From: Vesta saturnalis
Taxonomy: Eukaryota; Arthropoda; Insecta; Coleoptera; Lampyridae
DNA length: 64,000 bases
Direction of reading: 5' to 3'
Assembly: GCA_036346205.1 (NCBI GenBank)
Contig: JARFJB010000003.1
Span: 1,324,501-1,388,500, forward strand
Position numbers and translations under genes: made by a program. Positions 10,157 through 21,854 of this stretch are shown here, piece by piece (the stretch's first letter is position 1; the number at the start of each line of letters is the position of its first letter). The notes under the pieces are model-generated. The model was not told where the DNA came from and ran no database searches. It saw only the letters and a list, made by a program, of their open reading frames with translations.

Positions 10157-12140
10157 ATTCCTGATGACAACTATCCAATTCCTAGGATCACCTATTTTTG
10201 CAACTTGGACTTATACAACTCCTATCTACACATGGGCGTTGTCGACAATATAGCAATGCTGCGAGCAATTTCTAGTCATACAGGAGTTTACAAAGTAAAA
10301 ACACGTTAATATTTGGAGTTAAAATCGTTCCATCATCATGACAGCGAATAATGGAATAAATCTTGGACGATATCGACGGAGTAACATGATTTTTCAATGA
10401 CACTGCTACAGCCCTACAAAGACACCGAGAAATGGCTTACACTTGAACAAAAAGAAGTACAAATTTTCGAAAGACAACATCAGTTATCTTGGACACGTAA
10501 TCGATAAACATGGATTACATACATCACCAGATAAGATCTCTGCGATAATCAACAGTCCTAGACCCAAAGACATTACGCAATTAAAGAGCTTTCTTGGACT
10601 AGAATCGTTTCTTATCCAACCCCGTTACGAAATTTCACCCACTTCATCAATTAGTTCAAATGAACAAAAGAATGTGTCGAAAAAATTAATAACAAAATAA
10701 CTAGCAATGCTTTATACAGTTCGATTCAAGCTTACCGCATACGGTTGCTATTGATGCATCTCGTACTGGAGTTGGTGCTGTAATTTCTCACATCATGGCT
10801 GATGACTCATTGTATTTGTTTCAACATCATTGACTACAGCCGAAAAAACTACAGTCAAATCGACAGAGAAGCTGCCGCAATCATTTGATGGCCTAAGAAG
10901 TTTTTTCATTATTGCTATGGAAGGAAGTTTATTCTCATTAAGAGATAACCATTAACGGGTAATGGTTAGGATTTTCAACCCAGGAAAAAATCTTCCAGCA
11001 ACCTCTGCGATTTGTTTACTATACTACGTTAACGTTCTTTCGAGCTTAAATTACGACATTCCTTATCACAGAACGCAGTCATACGAAAACGCGGATTATT
11101 TACCTTGACTTACTCCTATCCACAGCAAAGAAATCGAAATCTTTCAGATCAATCAATTGGAACAACTTCCAGTTAGTCTCAAGGAAACACGAGCAGAGAT
11201 ACAGATCGGTCAAAACTTACCTCAAGGTTACAAATTGGAATAACGTTCAATATAAGATGGATGTATCATGAAGGATATTCGTATAACTATACCGAAGAAA
11301 CCGAGGACATAGCGTTTGTCCGAATTACATTCTATACATACTGGTATCGTCAGAATTAAATACCTAGCTCAGAAGCTACGTATGGTAGCTGGGTATCGAC
11401 TCCGATAGAGAAAACATGGGGAGCAACTGTAAATTATGTTGTAACACCAGAAACAATCCACCACAAGTGAATATGCACCCTTGGTAGTATGCTAAAATTC
11501 CTTAGGAACGAGTACATGTAGATTACGCTGGTTTATTCCAGGTACTTATATCTTCATTTTGAAAGATTAGTATTCAAAATGGGTATAATCGATACAAACT
11601 AACTCGATCGGCAGCAATTAAAATTTTTGGTGAAATATTCGCTCGTTTTGGTCTGTCGTACACGCTAGATTCCGACAACGGAAACAATTTCAAGTCCGGC
11701 GAGTTTCAGGAGTTTCTCAAAAGAACTGTGCCATACCACCCTGCTACAAATGGTCTGGCGGAGAGATACAAAACTATCAAACCCAGTCTATAAAATCAAC
11801 TAAGCGATGATCCTGATATACACTTAACTCTTTATTAACTTCTCATGCAGTATCGGAAAACTCCAAATGCTACAACCAAAACGAGTCCCGCTGAACTAAT
11901 GTTTAAAAGAAACATCAGAACACTTATTGATCTAGTGTGAAAGAACTGTTCCAAATGACTGAAAATAACTTAGCCAAAAATGAGAATAATGCCGACACTT
12001 TGAAATGGGTCAAAAAGTACAAACCAGAAACTATAATAACCCTGAAAACAAGTGGAATTTCGGTACCGTAAGTGGAAAGAATGGAAATTTGCACTACAAC
12101 GTGCTGACAGATGGCCGAATTATCAAACAGATAAACTCAG
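10157..12140 (+). pseudogene. Ty3/gypsy RT, RNase H and integrase remnant
   Basis: Continues the polymerase broken at 3794. Near 10190 is an RT palm block (CNLDLYNSYLHM). Near 10390 the YxDD catalytic box has decayed (FFND follows an in-frame stop). At 10443-10620 is the conserved ISYLGHVIDKHGLH and KSFLGL region. Around 10735 is an RNase H start (VAIDASRTGVGAVIS). The integrase core begins near 11515 (VDYAGLF), with DNGNNFKSGEF near 11680 and AERYKT near 11765. Its C-terminal GNLHYNV...DGRIIKQIN block lies near 12080. Frameshifts and stops are frequent, so it is non-functional. No downstream LTR was recognised. Confidence 0.88.
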
Positions 12141-12320
12141 TATGATATATCCGATGAGCCATGCCAGTACAAGCTTACACACAGTTAATCGTACAATTTG
12201 TAAATTTCTCACTGGAGACGACTTGAATCTAATTCTTTTTGGAGATATCAATTTTGCACAAATCTTGATTTTGTTGTGTGTAGTTTTTAAAAGTATGTGG
12301 TTTGAAACAAAACTAATATA

Positions 12321-14437
12321 CAGTGTGTTCGTAAAGTAGCGGAGTTTAGGAAGAAAACGTTCGGACCCGTCGATTTTTATTTTCAATTTCGATTTTTTTT
12401 ACGTAAAAGTGAAATGTACAGGGTGTGTTAAGAAAAAGATATGACGTCATCGACATTTTTTTGCAGAATTAGAAAGCGCACACCTTTTTACGTCCCACAA
12501 GGTAAATATGGACGATGGTTACATAACGAAAATATTGAATAAAAATTATTGTAAACATTAAAAATGAGAAAATCAGTGTAAGAAAACGATAAATTGTACA
12601 TTTTATTAAAATTATTTGCACGTTAGCATCTTGTGTTTAGTTTTTTAATAGGCGACAGCATTGTTATCGTGAGTTTATGTAGTAACTACTTTATCGTTAT
12701 TTTGTGAAATATGAGGAAATTAAGCGAACGTGAAAAAGTTGACATCCTGTGAATGCTTGGTTTTGGAGATAGATCGCGCACTCAATCAGAAGTGGTTGCA
12801 TTGTTTAATGCAACTCACCCTAATCGACCCTCCATCACCCAAAGCATGGTAAGCAGAGTTGAGACGAATTTTCGGGAACTTGGACATGTTCGGTATATGA
12901 AAAAAATCTGGTCGAAAGTCGATAAGTGAAGATCAGTTGACCATTGTGTTATCAGTGCATGATAATTCTAATACCACCATTACGGACACGGCTAATAATG
13001 TTAGTGTGCGGGATCTACTGTGCATAAAGTGTTGAAAATAGAGAAATTCCATCCCTACAAGATATGTTTACTTCACGAGCTGTCGGAGGATGATTTTAAC
13101 CGGCGAAATGAATTTTGTGAACAAATGCAACAATTATGTTGTGGTAGCGCCAATTTTGTAAAAAGAATATTTTTTTCCGACGAAGCTACATTTGCTTTAA
13201 ACGGCCAAGTGAACAGACGAAATTATCGTTATTGGGCAACCGAAACTCCTCATTGGTTCACGGAATATCACACCCAAAACACTAAAAAATTGAACGTTTG
13301 GTGCGGCATAGTTGACGGAAGAATTATAGGTCCTTACTTCTTCGAAGATACTCTTATTGGTGCGAGATATTCAGACTTTCTTCAAAATGACCACATCCCC
13401 GCTCTAATAACGTTGTATCCGGATTTAGAAGAGCCCGATATGCATCACCGTCACGTCTTTTTCAACAAGATGGAGCGCCGCCACACTACGCTTTACCTGT
13501 TCGCGCTTATTTGGATGAAGTTTTTTCAAATCGTTGGATAGGTAGAAAAGGGACAATTGAGTGTCCAGCCAGATTTAAATGCCCTAGATTACTTGTTGTG
13601 GGGATACTTAAAGAGTAAAGTATACGTGATGCGACCGGCCAATTTAGAAGATTTAAAAGCACGAATTTGCCAAGAAATTAGAAACAGTACCGCAGATATC
13701 ATCGACAATGTTCAAAAATCATTTGTTAATGGCCTTGGCTATTGTCAAGATTGTGAACGGTGCTCAATTCTAACATTTAATTTAAATTAATGGAATCATT
13801 TACAACTAAATTAGGACTAACCCCCAAAAAAAAGTCTGTGTTTCAAAATATATTTTATTAAAAAATTCGTTTGGGTAGGTATTTCTTATTAGAAATGATA
13901 CATAGTAACGATTTGGGTATGATTTTTTTCTTCGAAATGACCACGTCTTCTAAACTGCCCTGTATAACATAATCAAACCGTACATTGAAAGAATGGCCGA
14001 AGTGAGCTGAATGCAAATTTTGAAATAACATACAGGGTGTCCCATTTAAAAAATCTATGTTTGGTTCACCCTGTATAACCTAAAATAATTTTAAAATATG
14101 CGCCTCAGTTCTTTCTACTACCATTTAAAATGTTGTTCTCCTATTCCATCAAATAAGGGAGGTAACGCCCGTGTACGCAAGTTTGGGACATTCTGTATAT
14201 CATCCATATGTACCTTGTCGGGCGTAAAAAGAGGCACCCTTCGTAATTCTCCAATAAAAAATGAGGGTTGAAATTTAAAAAAAAATGTCATATCTTTTAT
14301 TGACACGCCCTGTATATTTCACTTTTACATAACAAAAATTCTAAATTGAAAATAAAAATCGACGGGTCCTAGTGCTCTCTTCGTAAACTCCCATTCGAAT
14401 TTCAATTGAATTAATCTGCTAGTTTACCAACGCACTG
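12321..14437 (+). mobile_element. Mariner-like transposon, 2.1 kb, TA-flanked
   Basis: Ends CAGTGTGTTCGTAAAGTAGC (left) and its inverted partner CAGTGCGTTGGTAAACTAGC (right), bounded by TA at 12319-12320 and 14438-14439. The inverted repeats extend inward through GACCCGTCGATTTTTATTTT and a CACTTTTACGT-like stretch, over 100 bp in all. The CGGACCCGTCGATTTT block is shared with the 807-bp element at 43355-44161, so both belong to one family. It carries the broken transposase at 12711-13790. Confidence 0.85.
12711..13790 (+). pseudogene. Broken mariner-like (DUF4817-type) transposase
   Basis: Opens at 12711 (MRKLSEREKVDIL) but meets an in-frame TGA after 13 codons. An N-terminal helix-turn-helix of the DUF4817 kind follows (NATHPNRPSITQSMVSRV). 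The long frame from 13020 carries the first catalytic Asp (FFSDEATFALNG) and LNVWCGI. A frameshift near 13465 separates it from the second Asp (FQQDGAPPHY, in another frame). A small deletion near 13563 removes the start of the SPDL-type motif before NALDYLLWGYLK. The C-terminus (NLEDLKARICQEI) is open to 13790. Inactive. Confidence 0.85.
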
Positions 14438-15978
14438 TATAGAGTGGTTAATGAATAATAAAAAAAAATAATAATAAGAATACGGTCATCGACCTTCCTA
14501 ATAAAAATCCATCTAGTCTAATTTGTATAATATTATAACAAAATAACAATAGATAAATACAAGCTTGAGAAACTATGGCGACGTAAGACGTTGGTACCAC
14601 AAGATTTCCGAATTTATTTGAAAATTCTTCAAAATAACTATTTGAAGCTTTTTTTTGAAAAACAATGTATTTCAGTGGTGGGAAATCTATTGCTGCGCAC
14701 TCACCTGAAACGAAATTGCTCAAGACATCGCATTATCTCGTTTTCTCAAAATAAAGCAATTAAAGAATCACTTCAAAAGATTATCAATTGTTGCAGATGG
14801 CAAAATCATATCTGTAACTTCAATTAAGATAAGCTTGAAGATATGGCGAAATTGCACTTAATCATCAGTCAAGATTAGTACTTCAACAATACATTTTTTT
14901 AACATACGGTAAAATTTAAAAATGTTTCAATTAATCACATTTTTCTTTAATAAGATACAAATATGCATTGTTAGTTAAACAGGGGGAACCAAGTTGACTC
15001 ACAAACTATGGCGCCCCTCTGCTCCTAGCCTGGCCAATCTTAAATTATAACACTTCACTTTCAATGCATAATTGGAAAACTGTTGAAAATACTTTTCATT
15101 GATAGCACACACGAATCTGGAGTATAATTTATGTGATCAATTGATCGAATATGTAAATAACTAAAGTAACCTTTTCTCTTGTATTTTTCATAAAATTGGT
15201 AGGTTCTCAATAAAAAAATGTGTAATGAATTATCAATGATAACCATTTCCAAACAACTGAGCCCAACCTCCATCGGTAATGGTATGCACATTAGCTGAGC
15301 TAGTTGAAACTACACATTTACGTGTCTAAGAACACCGTTAACAACAGCTGAGTAAAGTCCCATAGGTATACAGAAGTTTTAGATTATTTTAAGAGAACTC
15401 CAACTCCTTTAGTTCGAAAAGCAGTATCTTTTTTGGTAACGGACATACCAAAACCCAACGTTTTGGCAGATATTCCATGTGGTAATAGTTATTGAAACGA
15501 CAATGTATTAGATTTTCAACAAGATGGAACACTCCTTCATTATTTCGTTGGTGATCAGCAATTTTTTATGGAAACCAAATGCGAAGAATTTTTTTTCGTA
15601 GAACGGGTACATGTGCGTGGAGACCAATTCCAGGTCGCAACGCCAACCTGTCTACTTGGGTAACCGATAATTCAAATTCAAACGATTTATAACTTATTAG
15701 CTTAACAAGAATAATAAAATCTATAAAAAGAAGGATTTTATGCTTACTGCTCCAAAGTTGATAGTATTCGGGACCTCTTAAAAAGAAGTTTTTAAGGTTG
15801 AATGATTTATCCGACGGAAAATTTTTTATAAAAAATCCTATTCTAAAATTAAGTTATAAATATTAATTTTGTTTCCTTCGATTTTCGTTTACTCAGGCAA
15901 ACCTCGAGATAAAGGCTTATGTGACGACCAATCGTGTAATATTTGGTAGTCTGTGCAGGTCTCGATCACAGGTCTTGG

Positions 15979-16017
<39 letters not shown>

Positions 16018-16150
16018 AAAGGTGATAGTAGAGGCGGGATGGGGGAAATCACACTGTAGATCCCTTCTACTGGAATTTTATCCTGCAAAAGAAAGTTTAT
16101 ATAAAGGAGATTTATCAAAAAATAGATTATTAAAAAAAATAACCTCTGCA
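14438..16150. other. Mostly unassigned sequence with a weak transposase trace
   Basis: No host exon recognised. Near 15515-15545 the + strand reads FQQDGTLLHYF, resembling the second catalytic block of mariner-like transposases, with an uncharacterised frame upstream (about 15370-15480, LDYFKRTPTPLVRKAVSFL). No terminal repeats were found around it. A (TA)n microsatellite sits at 15983-16015. Confidence 0.35.
15983..16015. repeat. (TA)n microsatellite
   Basis: About 16 uninterrupted TA units. Open frames read through it consist of artefactual alternating Ile/Tyr and should not be taken as genes. Confidence 0.97.
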
Positions 16151-17333
16151 ATTTTTGCCCCGAACTTGCTAGTTTTCGAGATATTCGCTAAAAATACTTT
16201 AGGACGTGAATACATGCAAATTTATTACTTAACAACAAAACGTTTATAGTTGAAAATTGGCTAAACTTGCCACATTTTTACAACCATATAATTTTGATCT
16301 AAAGTTCAAAGGTTGAGACATATTCACAGTACAAAGAACTACGAAAAACGTTTATGAGGAAAACTTGTCTAAAATGAAATTATCTTTTAAGTAAAAATTA
16401 ATAATTTTCAAAATATTTAATAGCTACTTAACAGGTTTCAGAGTCTCTTAAAGACGTATTTGCTACCCTAGAAGTTAGTAACTTCGCTAGGAATCTACTA
16501 ACACTCAAACAAAATATACAAACGGAACTAAAATTGAACTACTTGTATGTTCCTGTGGACGTTTTTATGACATGTCTATGACCGGTTCAACTCCGTAACT
16601 TCCGGTAGTGGGGTGACGTAAGTAACCATGATCTAAAGGTTCACATATAACCTGTCTAAAATTAAATTATCTTTTAAAAATGTTTAAGGCTAATAATTTT
16701 TAACATTTCTCGAACTCTGCTTTAGGGTCCTTGAAAACATTTTAGTCGGGATTACTTATAGTCCAAAAAAACTGTTTAGAAAATTTGTCTTTCAAAAAAA
16801 AGTCTACATGGCAGGTCTCAATACTTAGTTCTCTATAGTTAATGGTCTCTTATGAAGAATTTTTACCTAGTTATCCCACAAGAAAATTCATTTTTGAAAA
16901 TGTTCTCTATACCTGTTGCTTTAAAGTTGGTAGCTTTCAATACACTCATTAAATGCATTTTAGGGTCTTATACGTAGAAAGTACCTCAGGTTCTTTATTA
17001 CCACACAACTTTCATAACGAAAACTGGTGGAACATTAAATTATCTTTAAAATTGGTCTTATACTTTTTGTCCTATAGCTAAAGGTTTGAAAGTACCCCCA
17101 AAAACTACGTCACATGTGTGTATTTTTTAGAAATTTAAAAATAGTGATGGTTTCCAAAGTTTTCATTAACTGTGTTTTGGGGTTATTTGCATTAAGTGGG
17201 ACTTAGTTATTCCAAAAAAAGGAAAAGGCCACCGTATTTCATTCCCTCCCCGAGCGGGAGGCCGGGCTGCTGAAGCTTTTCAAGCTTCTTCAGATACAAT
17301 CATGGATTCCCAGTATACATACATACATACATT

Positions 17334-17335
<2 letters not shown>

Positions 17336-17403
<68 letters not shown>
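17336..17403. repeat. (TA)n microsatellite, left of palindrome
   Basis: About 34 TA units between SINE sequence and the palindromic segment. A partner tract occurs at 17619-17648. Confidence 0.97.
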
Positions 17404-17406
<3 letters not shown>

Positions 17407-17600
17407 AATCAGACATTTTTCTTTCAAACTTGTGTGAATAAACGTACAAATTAATTCAACGTTTCGGGAAAAAAAAAAAAAAAAAAAAATAAATTCTTGA
17501 CAAAGGGAACCAAGTACGTTCCCGAAACGTTGAATTAATTTGTACGTTTATTCACACAAGTTTGAAAGAAAAAATGTCTGATTTAAATATTAATACTTGT
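17404..17600. repeat. Head-to-head palindrome of a Penelope-like element tail
   Basis: The left arm (17404-17468) reads TTAAATCAGACATTTTTCTT and onward. The right arm (17520-17587) is its near-perfect reverse complement, with a poly(A) run (about 17470-17490) and TTGACAAAGGGAACCAAGTA between them. The right half matches 24815-24910 closely. The GGGAAC...GTTCCCGAAAC core resembles the decayed hammerhead-like motif of Penelope-like retroelements. Confidence 0.6.
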
Positions 17601-17615
17601 GGAAATCTAAATAGA

Positions 17616-17618
<3 letters not shown>

Positions 17619-17648
<30 letters not shown>
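17619..17648. repeat. (TA)n microsatellite, right of palindrome
   Basis: About 15 TA units joining the palindrome to the 5' part of the interrupted SINE. Confidence 0.95.
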
Positions 17649-17651
<3 letters not shown>

Positions 17652-18464
17652 TGGTGGGATTAAGGATGGGTGTGTTCAGAATAGGATCAGAAGGAACGGA
17701 GTTAGGGTTCTGAGGGGAAAATACTACCCCAGCATTCGCCTAAATAGGCGCGCACGGTGTGAGTATACGAAGTGGCCATGCCGCCTGCTACATGTGTATG
17801 AGGAAACCCCCCTGAAAAAAAACGCATATATGGTAGATGGTAATGGGAATCGAACCCATTACCTCCCGAATACTAAGCAGGTCGTGTTACTACAACTCTA
17901 CTAGCTCGGTAGTTATCGCACGAAAAACTAAAAAACGAAAAACAAAAGACTGAATCAATCTTACCTAAAATTGGATTATTCTTAAAAATGGTCTACATAT
18001 TCTGTTTACAACTTTAATTTTTTAGGAATTTATTTTACTCAACAAAAATTTGATACAAAAAGAACTAAAAATGATTTATTGTTTAATAAGGGTCATTGTA
18101 CCTTTTGCTTTAAAGTTGATAGATTTCTACATGTTCACAAAAGGTACTTTAGGGCCTACTATAAAGTACCCCTTCAAAGGCTTATTGTTTATCCTATTAC
18201 GATTAAACATGTTTAGGTATAAAACTTGACTAAAAAAGGGGTGTTTGTGGCCTTAGAGTAGCGCATAATTCCTTCGATTATGTTTATAAAAGTACTTCTT
18301 AGAAAGACGTTCCTATTTATGTATTTTATGACCTCTTATAAACTTAATTTTTTAGGGTTTATTTATTGTGGTACAAAAAATATTTACAAAGAAAACCTCC
18401 CTAACATTGAATTGTCTACGTTGATTTATTACGATAGTAATCTTTATAAAAAAAATTAAAATAA

Positions 18465-18780
18465 TTTTCTTCTGGGTAAAGGTCGTTAATTTAAAAGCAA
18501 ATTTTTCCAAGCTTTAAATGCTTCAATAGAAACTGCAGCTGTAGTGCCCAGTAAAAAAGCAAAAAAAGTGTTTATAAAGCTTGTGAAAATTTGCTTTAAA
18601 ATTTAGGACTTTTACCCAAGAAGAGTATAAGTTTTTTTAATTAAGAACGAAAGTCGTGCAGTTGTAATGCTCAGTAAAAAAGTGTTTATAAAGCTTGTGA
18701 AAATTTGCTTTAAAATTTAGGACTTTTACCCAAGAAGAGTATAAGTATTTTTAATTAAGAACGTAAGTCGTGAGTTTTCA
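18465..18780. repeat. Inverted plus tandem repeat cluster
   Basis: TTTATAAAGCTTGTGAAAAT followed by a TTGCTTTAAAATTTAGGACTT block occurs twice in direct orientation (from about 18572 and 18682, 110 bp apart). A diverged reverse-complement copy lies at 18465-18525. This could be a small fold-back element that partly duplicated. No terminal duplication was resolved. Confidence 0.65.
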
Positions 18781-19430
18781 TTTTCGCGATTTACAAACTG
18801 TACTATTATCTTTTCGAGGGAATTTTTTAGGCCTTAGTTATTATTCTGTGAAAAACTTTTATAGATCTAAAATTGAAATGTCTTTAAAAAAGGTCGCTAA
18901 ACTTTTTGCTCTCTAGCTTAATTTTTAAGAAAATTTGACAATTGGATTGTATTCAAAGGTGGCCTTAAGATATTGACTAAAGAGTACCTTTTAATGGCTT
19001 AATTTATTACCTTTAAAAAACTCAAAAGTAACTTACTGTAAAATGAAATATCTTTAGAATGTATTCTATAAATTTTGTTGACATTAACATTTCAAGCATT
19101 TGTTAACACTTTTCTTCTTTTAGTGAAGAGGATAGCTTCAATTTGCTTTTAAATACACAATTTATTCCCAAAGAGGTTAAGTATTTTAATAATGAACCTC
19201 AGACGTGACAGTTCTCATTTTGGTATCTTCACAATAGGTCTCCATATCTTTTGCTTTAAATTGAAAGGTTTGGAGATAATCACAAAAGGTACTGTGGGGC
19301 CTCTTAGTATTTTTGTACTCACACAAAAATTTGAACTGTCTTTAAAAAAGGTCGCTAAAGTTGACAAACTCCGAGATATTCTAAAAAGGAGCTTAAGGGC
19401 CTGTAAAGCTCTATAAACCATTAGCTCGGT

Positions 19431-21282
19431 TTACACTTTTTGATATACACAAAAGTTATTTACACTTACGAAAACAATACATTATGTAAAATTTATAATA
19501 ATTTTTAATACATTATGTATGTTTCCTGTAAAGAGTAAATATTAACCTATCACAAAAGTCAACAATAAACATTAAACAAAATTGGAGGTGACAGAATAAA
19601 ACATATTTTACACCCACAATTATACGTCAGTATCTTTTGATGATCAAGTACAACATTATCAAAACGTATCGATTTTGTTTAGACAAAAAATGAGTTGTCG
19701 GTTTTCCTCAAAGATAAAATTAATCATTTAGAAATGTCCTGGAATTATTACAAGATGATTTGAGGAAATGTCTTACAACAAAAATAAAGTGTAGTGTAAA
19801 TAATAAAATTTGTGTTATATATTAGTGTTTTATTAATATTTACGAACTGTTAAGGTTTGTTGCCTATTTGCAGTTGCACAATGTTTGGCATAGGTGTAGA
19901 AAAATGTAAATGAACAATAGCTTGTTGGAATAACTAAGTAAATATGTTAATGCATACAAGCAGTTTGCTTGACGAGCGAAACTTAAAATAAGCAAATATT
20001 TTTATGGAAAGTCATGACATTTTTCAAAAGTTATCACTTGCTTTTGGCCATCTTGTACGATTCACCAAAATAGGGTTATACACAATTTTTACAGAAAAGT
20101 TTATTCTCATTTTTTTTTTTAAATAACAATTGGCAGAGAACGGAAACTTAACAGATTAACAAGGGCAGTCCACCATAGACTTTCTCTATGAAACAATAAT
20201 ATGATTATGCATGTTCTTACAAGAGAAAAGCAAAACTAATTCTTTTCTTCACTGCCCAACATATGATACTGATCTGATGTAACCTATATTCAGTACAATA
20301 TTTTTAGTATCTAACAAAACAAACAAGATATGTGACCTACAGATAAAACAACTTGTATACTTTTAATCTATACCTATATTTAGTTGTTTTTCTACTTATA
20401 GATATGTTGTAACACAATTTTTAGTAAATTAACCGTGTATATGTATTTTAAATTATATTTGCAGTATGTGATTTAACAAAATAATAAAAAAAAAAACAAG
20501 GTCATGCAATAATTCAAGGATAAATGTTATAAAAATATAATCTTTTGAATCATCTTATTGCATAATATTTTGTAAATTAATTCATTGTGCTTTGGAACAC
20601 TTTAATTACTTTGTAGGCCTTATGTAAAGAAAATTATGTGTTACCGATATTGAACCACATGGCATTAACTAAATTAAGGTTTCAATTACTTTTGAATGTC
20701 ATAATTACAATAATTACGTACTTCAGATAAAAATAAAAAGATAATCAATATCACACAATTTATGCATGAGTTACAAACATTAATCAATGTATGAATTCAA
20801 TTTACTTCAACTTTTACAGAATAAATGTTTAAGTAGGTACAACAGTATTGTTAAATGATCAATAAGGGTATTGATCGGGCTTTACTGAAAGAGAATCTGA
20901 GAATGACTGGCTATCTAAGAATTTCAACACATATACAATAATATGAGTAGGTAGATAGATATTTGATAATAGCTTTTATCAGCTCTATACATGCATGCTA
21001 ACATCAAATTCGTTCTAAACTAGATAGTGCAATTGGTAAGAAACAAAGTTTTTTATTTTTATAATATAATTTGAGTAATTCAAAGTTAAATTTGGATGTC
21101 GTTATTCTTACTTATATTGTAACAGATGGGATTAATCTCCTGGAATTTCTACAAAACGATAATTATAGAAACAAAAGGTTTTTTAAACGTTTGCTATTGT
21201 TTAATTATGTCAAAAAGTTTGAAACGTTTAGTATTTTAACTGCCACTAAATTTCTCGAACAATATGGAAAACTCCGACTCAC
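19431..21282. other. AT-rich spacer / intron of the divergent gene; no exon seen
   Basis: No open frame with splice sites could be supported on either strand. The 76-codon + strand frame at 21071-21301 is antisense to exon 2 of the divergent gene. If that gene continues on the - strand, this stretch is its next intron or holds exons too short to recognise. Confidence 0.4.
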
Positions 21283-21603
21283 CTGGAATGGGTTTGACTA
21301 ATTTAGATGGATATTGATTTTCATTTTCCAAAAATTTGTTAAGCTCATCCTCAGAATGTTTCTAAAAAAAGGATTAATAAAGTTAAGCTTAATTAATTAA
21401 CTTATTTAAGCAAAGGCCAAAAAATCCTGAGATTATATTCACTTAAACGGTATGTTAGACACAATTTTATGAAAATGTCTTAACCTCAAAAATTATAACT
21501 TGATAACTTTAAGGCAATAGAAATATAGTTAAATTACCGTTATCCGTAAATTGTTTTCCACAATTGTCGAATCCACATCCAAAAAAACGGGCTTGGGACT
21601 CAT
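21283..21603 (-). CDS. First two exons of an unidentified divergent gene (partial)
   Basis: On the - strand the start codon lies at 21603-21601. Exon 1 (21603-21538) encodes 22 residues beginning MSPKPVFLDVDSTIVE and ends at a GTAATT donor in phase 0. The intron 21537-21362 ends in a good TTTTTTTAG acceptor. Exon 2 (21361-21283) encodes 26 residues (KHSEDELNKFLE..., later SKLVKPIP) and ends at a perfect GTGAGT donor in phase 1. No stop codon is present, so the protein continues on the - strand, but no further exon was recognised. Paired splice sites in matching phase and the shared upstream region with the MRP gene support a real gene. The sequence is acidic with no recognised domain. Confidence 0.65.
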
Positions 21604-21809
21604 TTTAGTAGATCAAGGTTATGTACTTCATAAATTATATTTAGCGGAATCCTTGTAATATCAATTTTCACACAATTTATTATCTAACCATTAGTTATTT
21701 ACTATTTGTTGATAAATCTTAATTTCAGGAGTATTAAAATCCTTGTGATGTGATCGTAATGTTTATGAAAAAGCGCAAGTCACACGCGGGTTGTTAAATT
21801 AGTAGTAAA
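21604..21809. promoter_or_regulatory. Probable bidirectional promoter between divergent genes
   Basis: Only 206 bp separate the start codons of the - strand gene (21603) and the + strand ABC transporter gene (21810). The stretch therefore must hold the 5' untranslated leaders and probably the core promoters of both, unless upstream non-coding exons exist. No clear TATA box stands out. A CACACGCGGG stretch at 21781-21790 is the most GC-rich patch. Confidence 0.5.
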
Positions 21810-21854
21810 ATGGCGAATTCTGAACTAGATAATTTTTGCGGCTCCTCATTTTGG
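21810..21854 (+). CDS. MRP1: MRP exon 1
   Basis: Encodes MANSELDNFCGSSFW, the extracellular N-terminus, matching the short Cys-containing leader (FC...) of other MRP1 proteins. It ends at a perfect GTAAGT donor in phase 0. This ATG is preferred because the codons after it run straight into conserved MRP sequence in exon 2 and no in-frame ATG lies nearby upstream. Confidence 0.85.

Larger units (their letters stand above)
17217..17911 (-). mobile_element. SINE family A copy, split by a palindromic insertion
   Basis: The 3' part is at 17217-17335 (GGAAAAGGCC... through CAGTATACATAC) and the tRNA-like 5' part at 17648-17911, ending at the box A side in GCTCGG. Between them, the AT microsatellite of the SINE has been entered by an inverted-repeat segment (17404-17600) flanked by (TA)n on both sides. 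The box B equivalent GGAATCGAACC is intact on the - strand. Confidence 0.8.
16160..19430 (+). repeat. Degenerate dispersed/tandem repeat array
   Basis: A recurring theme appears many times in diverged form: AAATTAAATTATCTTTAAAA, then GGTCT..., then TTTTGCTTTAAAGTT, then AAAGGTACTTTAGGG, then TTATT..CACA. Examples of the first block are near 16372, 16667, 17034, 17967, 18858, 19041 and 19328. Spacing varies from ~180 to ~370 bp, so some units are lost or rearranged. No coding potential is visible. The same theme occurs in reverse orientation at 31430-32220. The array is interrupted by a SINE with a palindrome (17217-17911). Confidence 0.6.

Noticed and set aside
1..12330. Intact infectious-type retroelement
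   Set aside because: The gypsy-like polymerase has lost its protease and RT catalytic residues, carries many stops and two large insertions, and no paired LTRs or envelope gene were seen.
21071..21301. 76-codon + strand frame
   Set aside because: Overlaps exon 2 of the divergent gene on the opposite strand, which has paired splice sites. The + frame has no motif.
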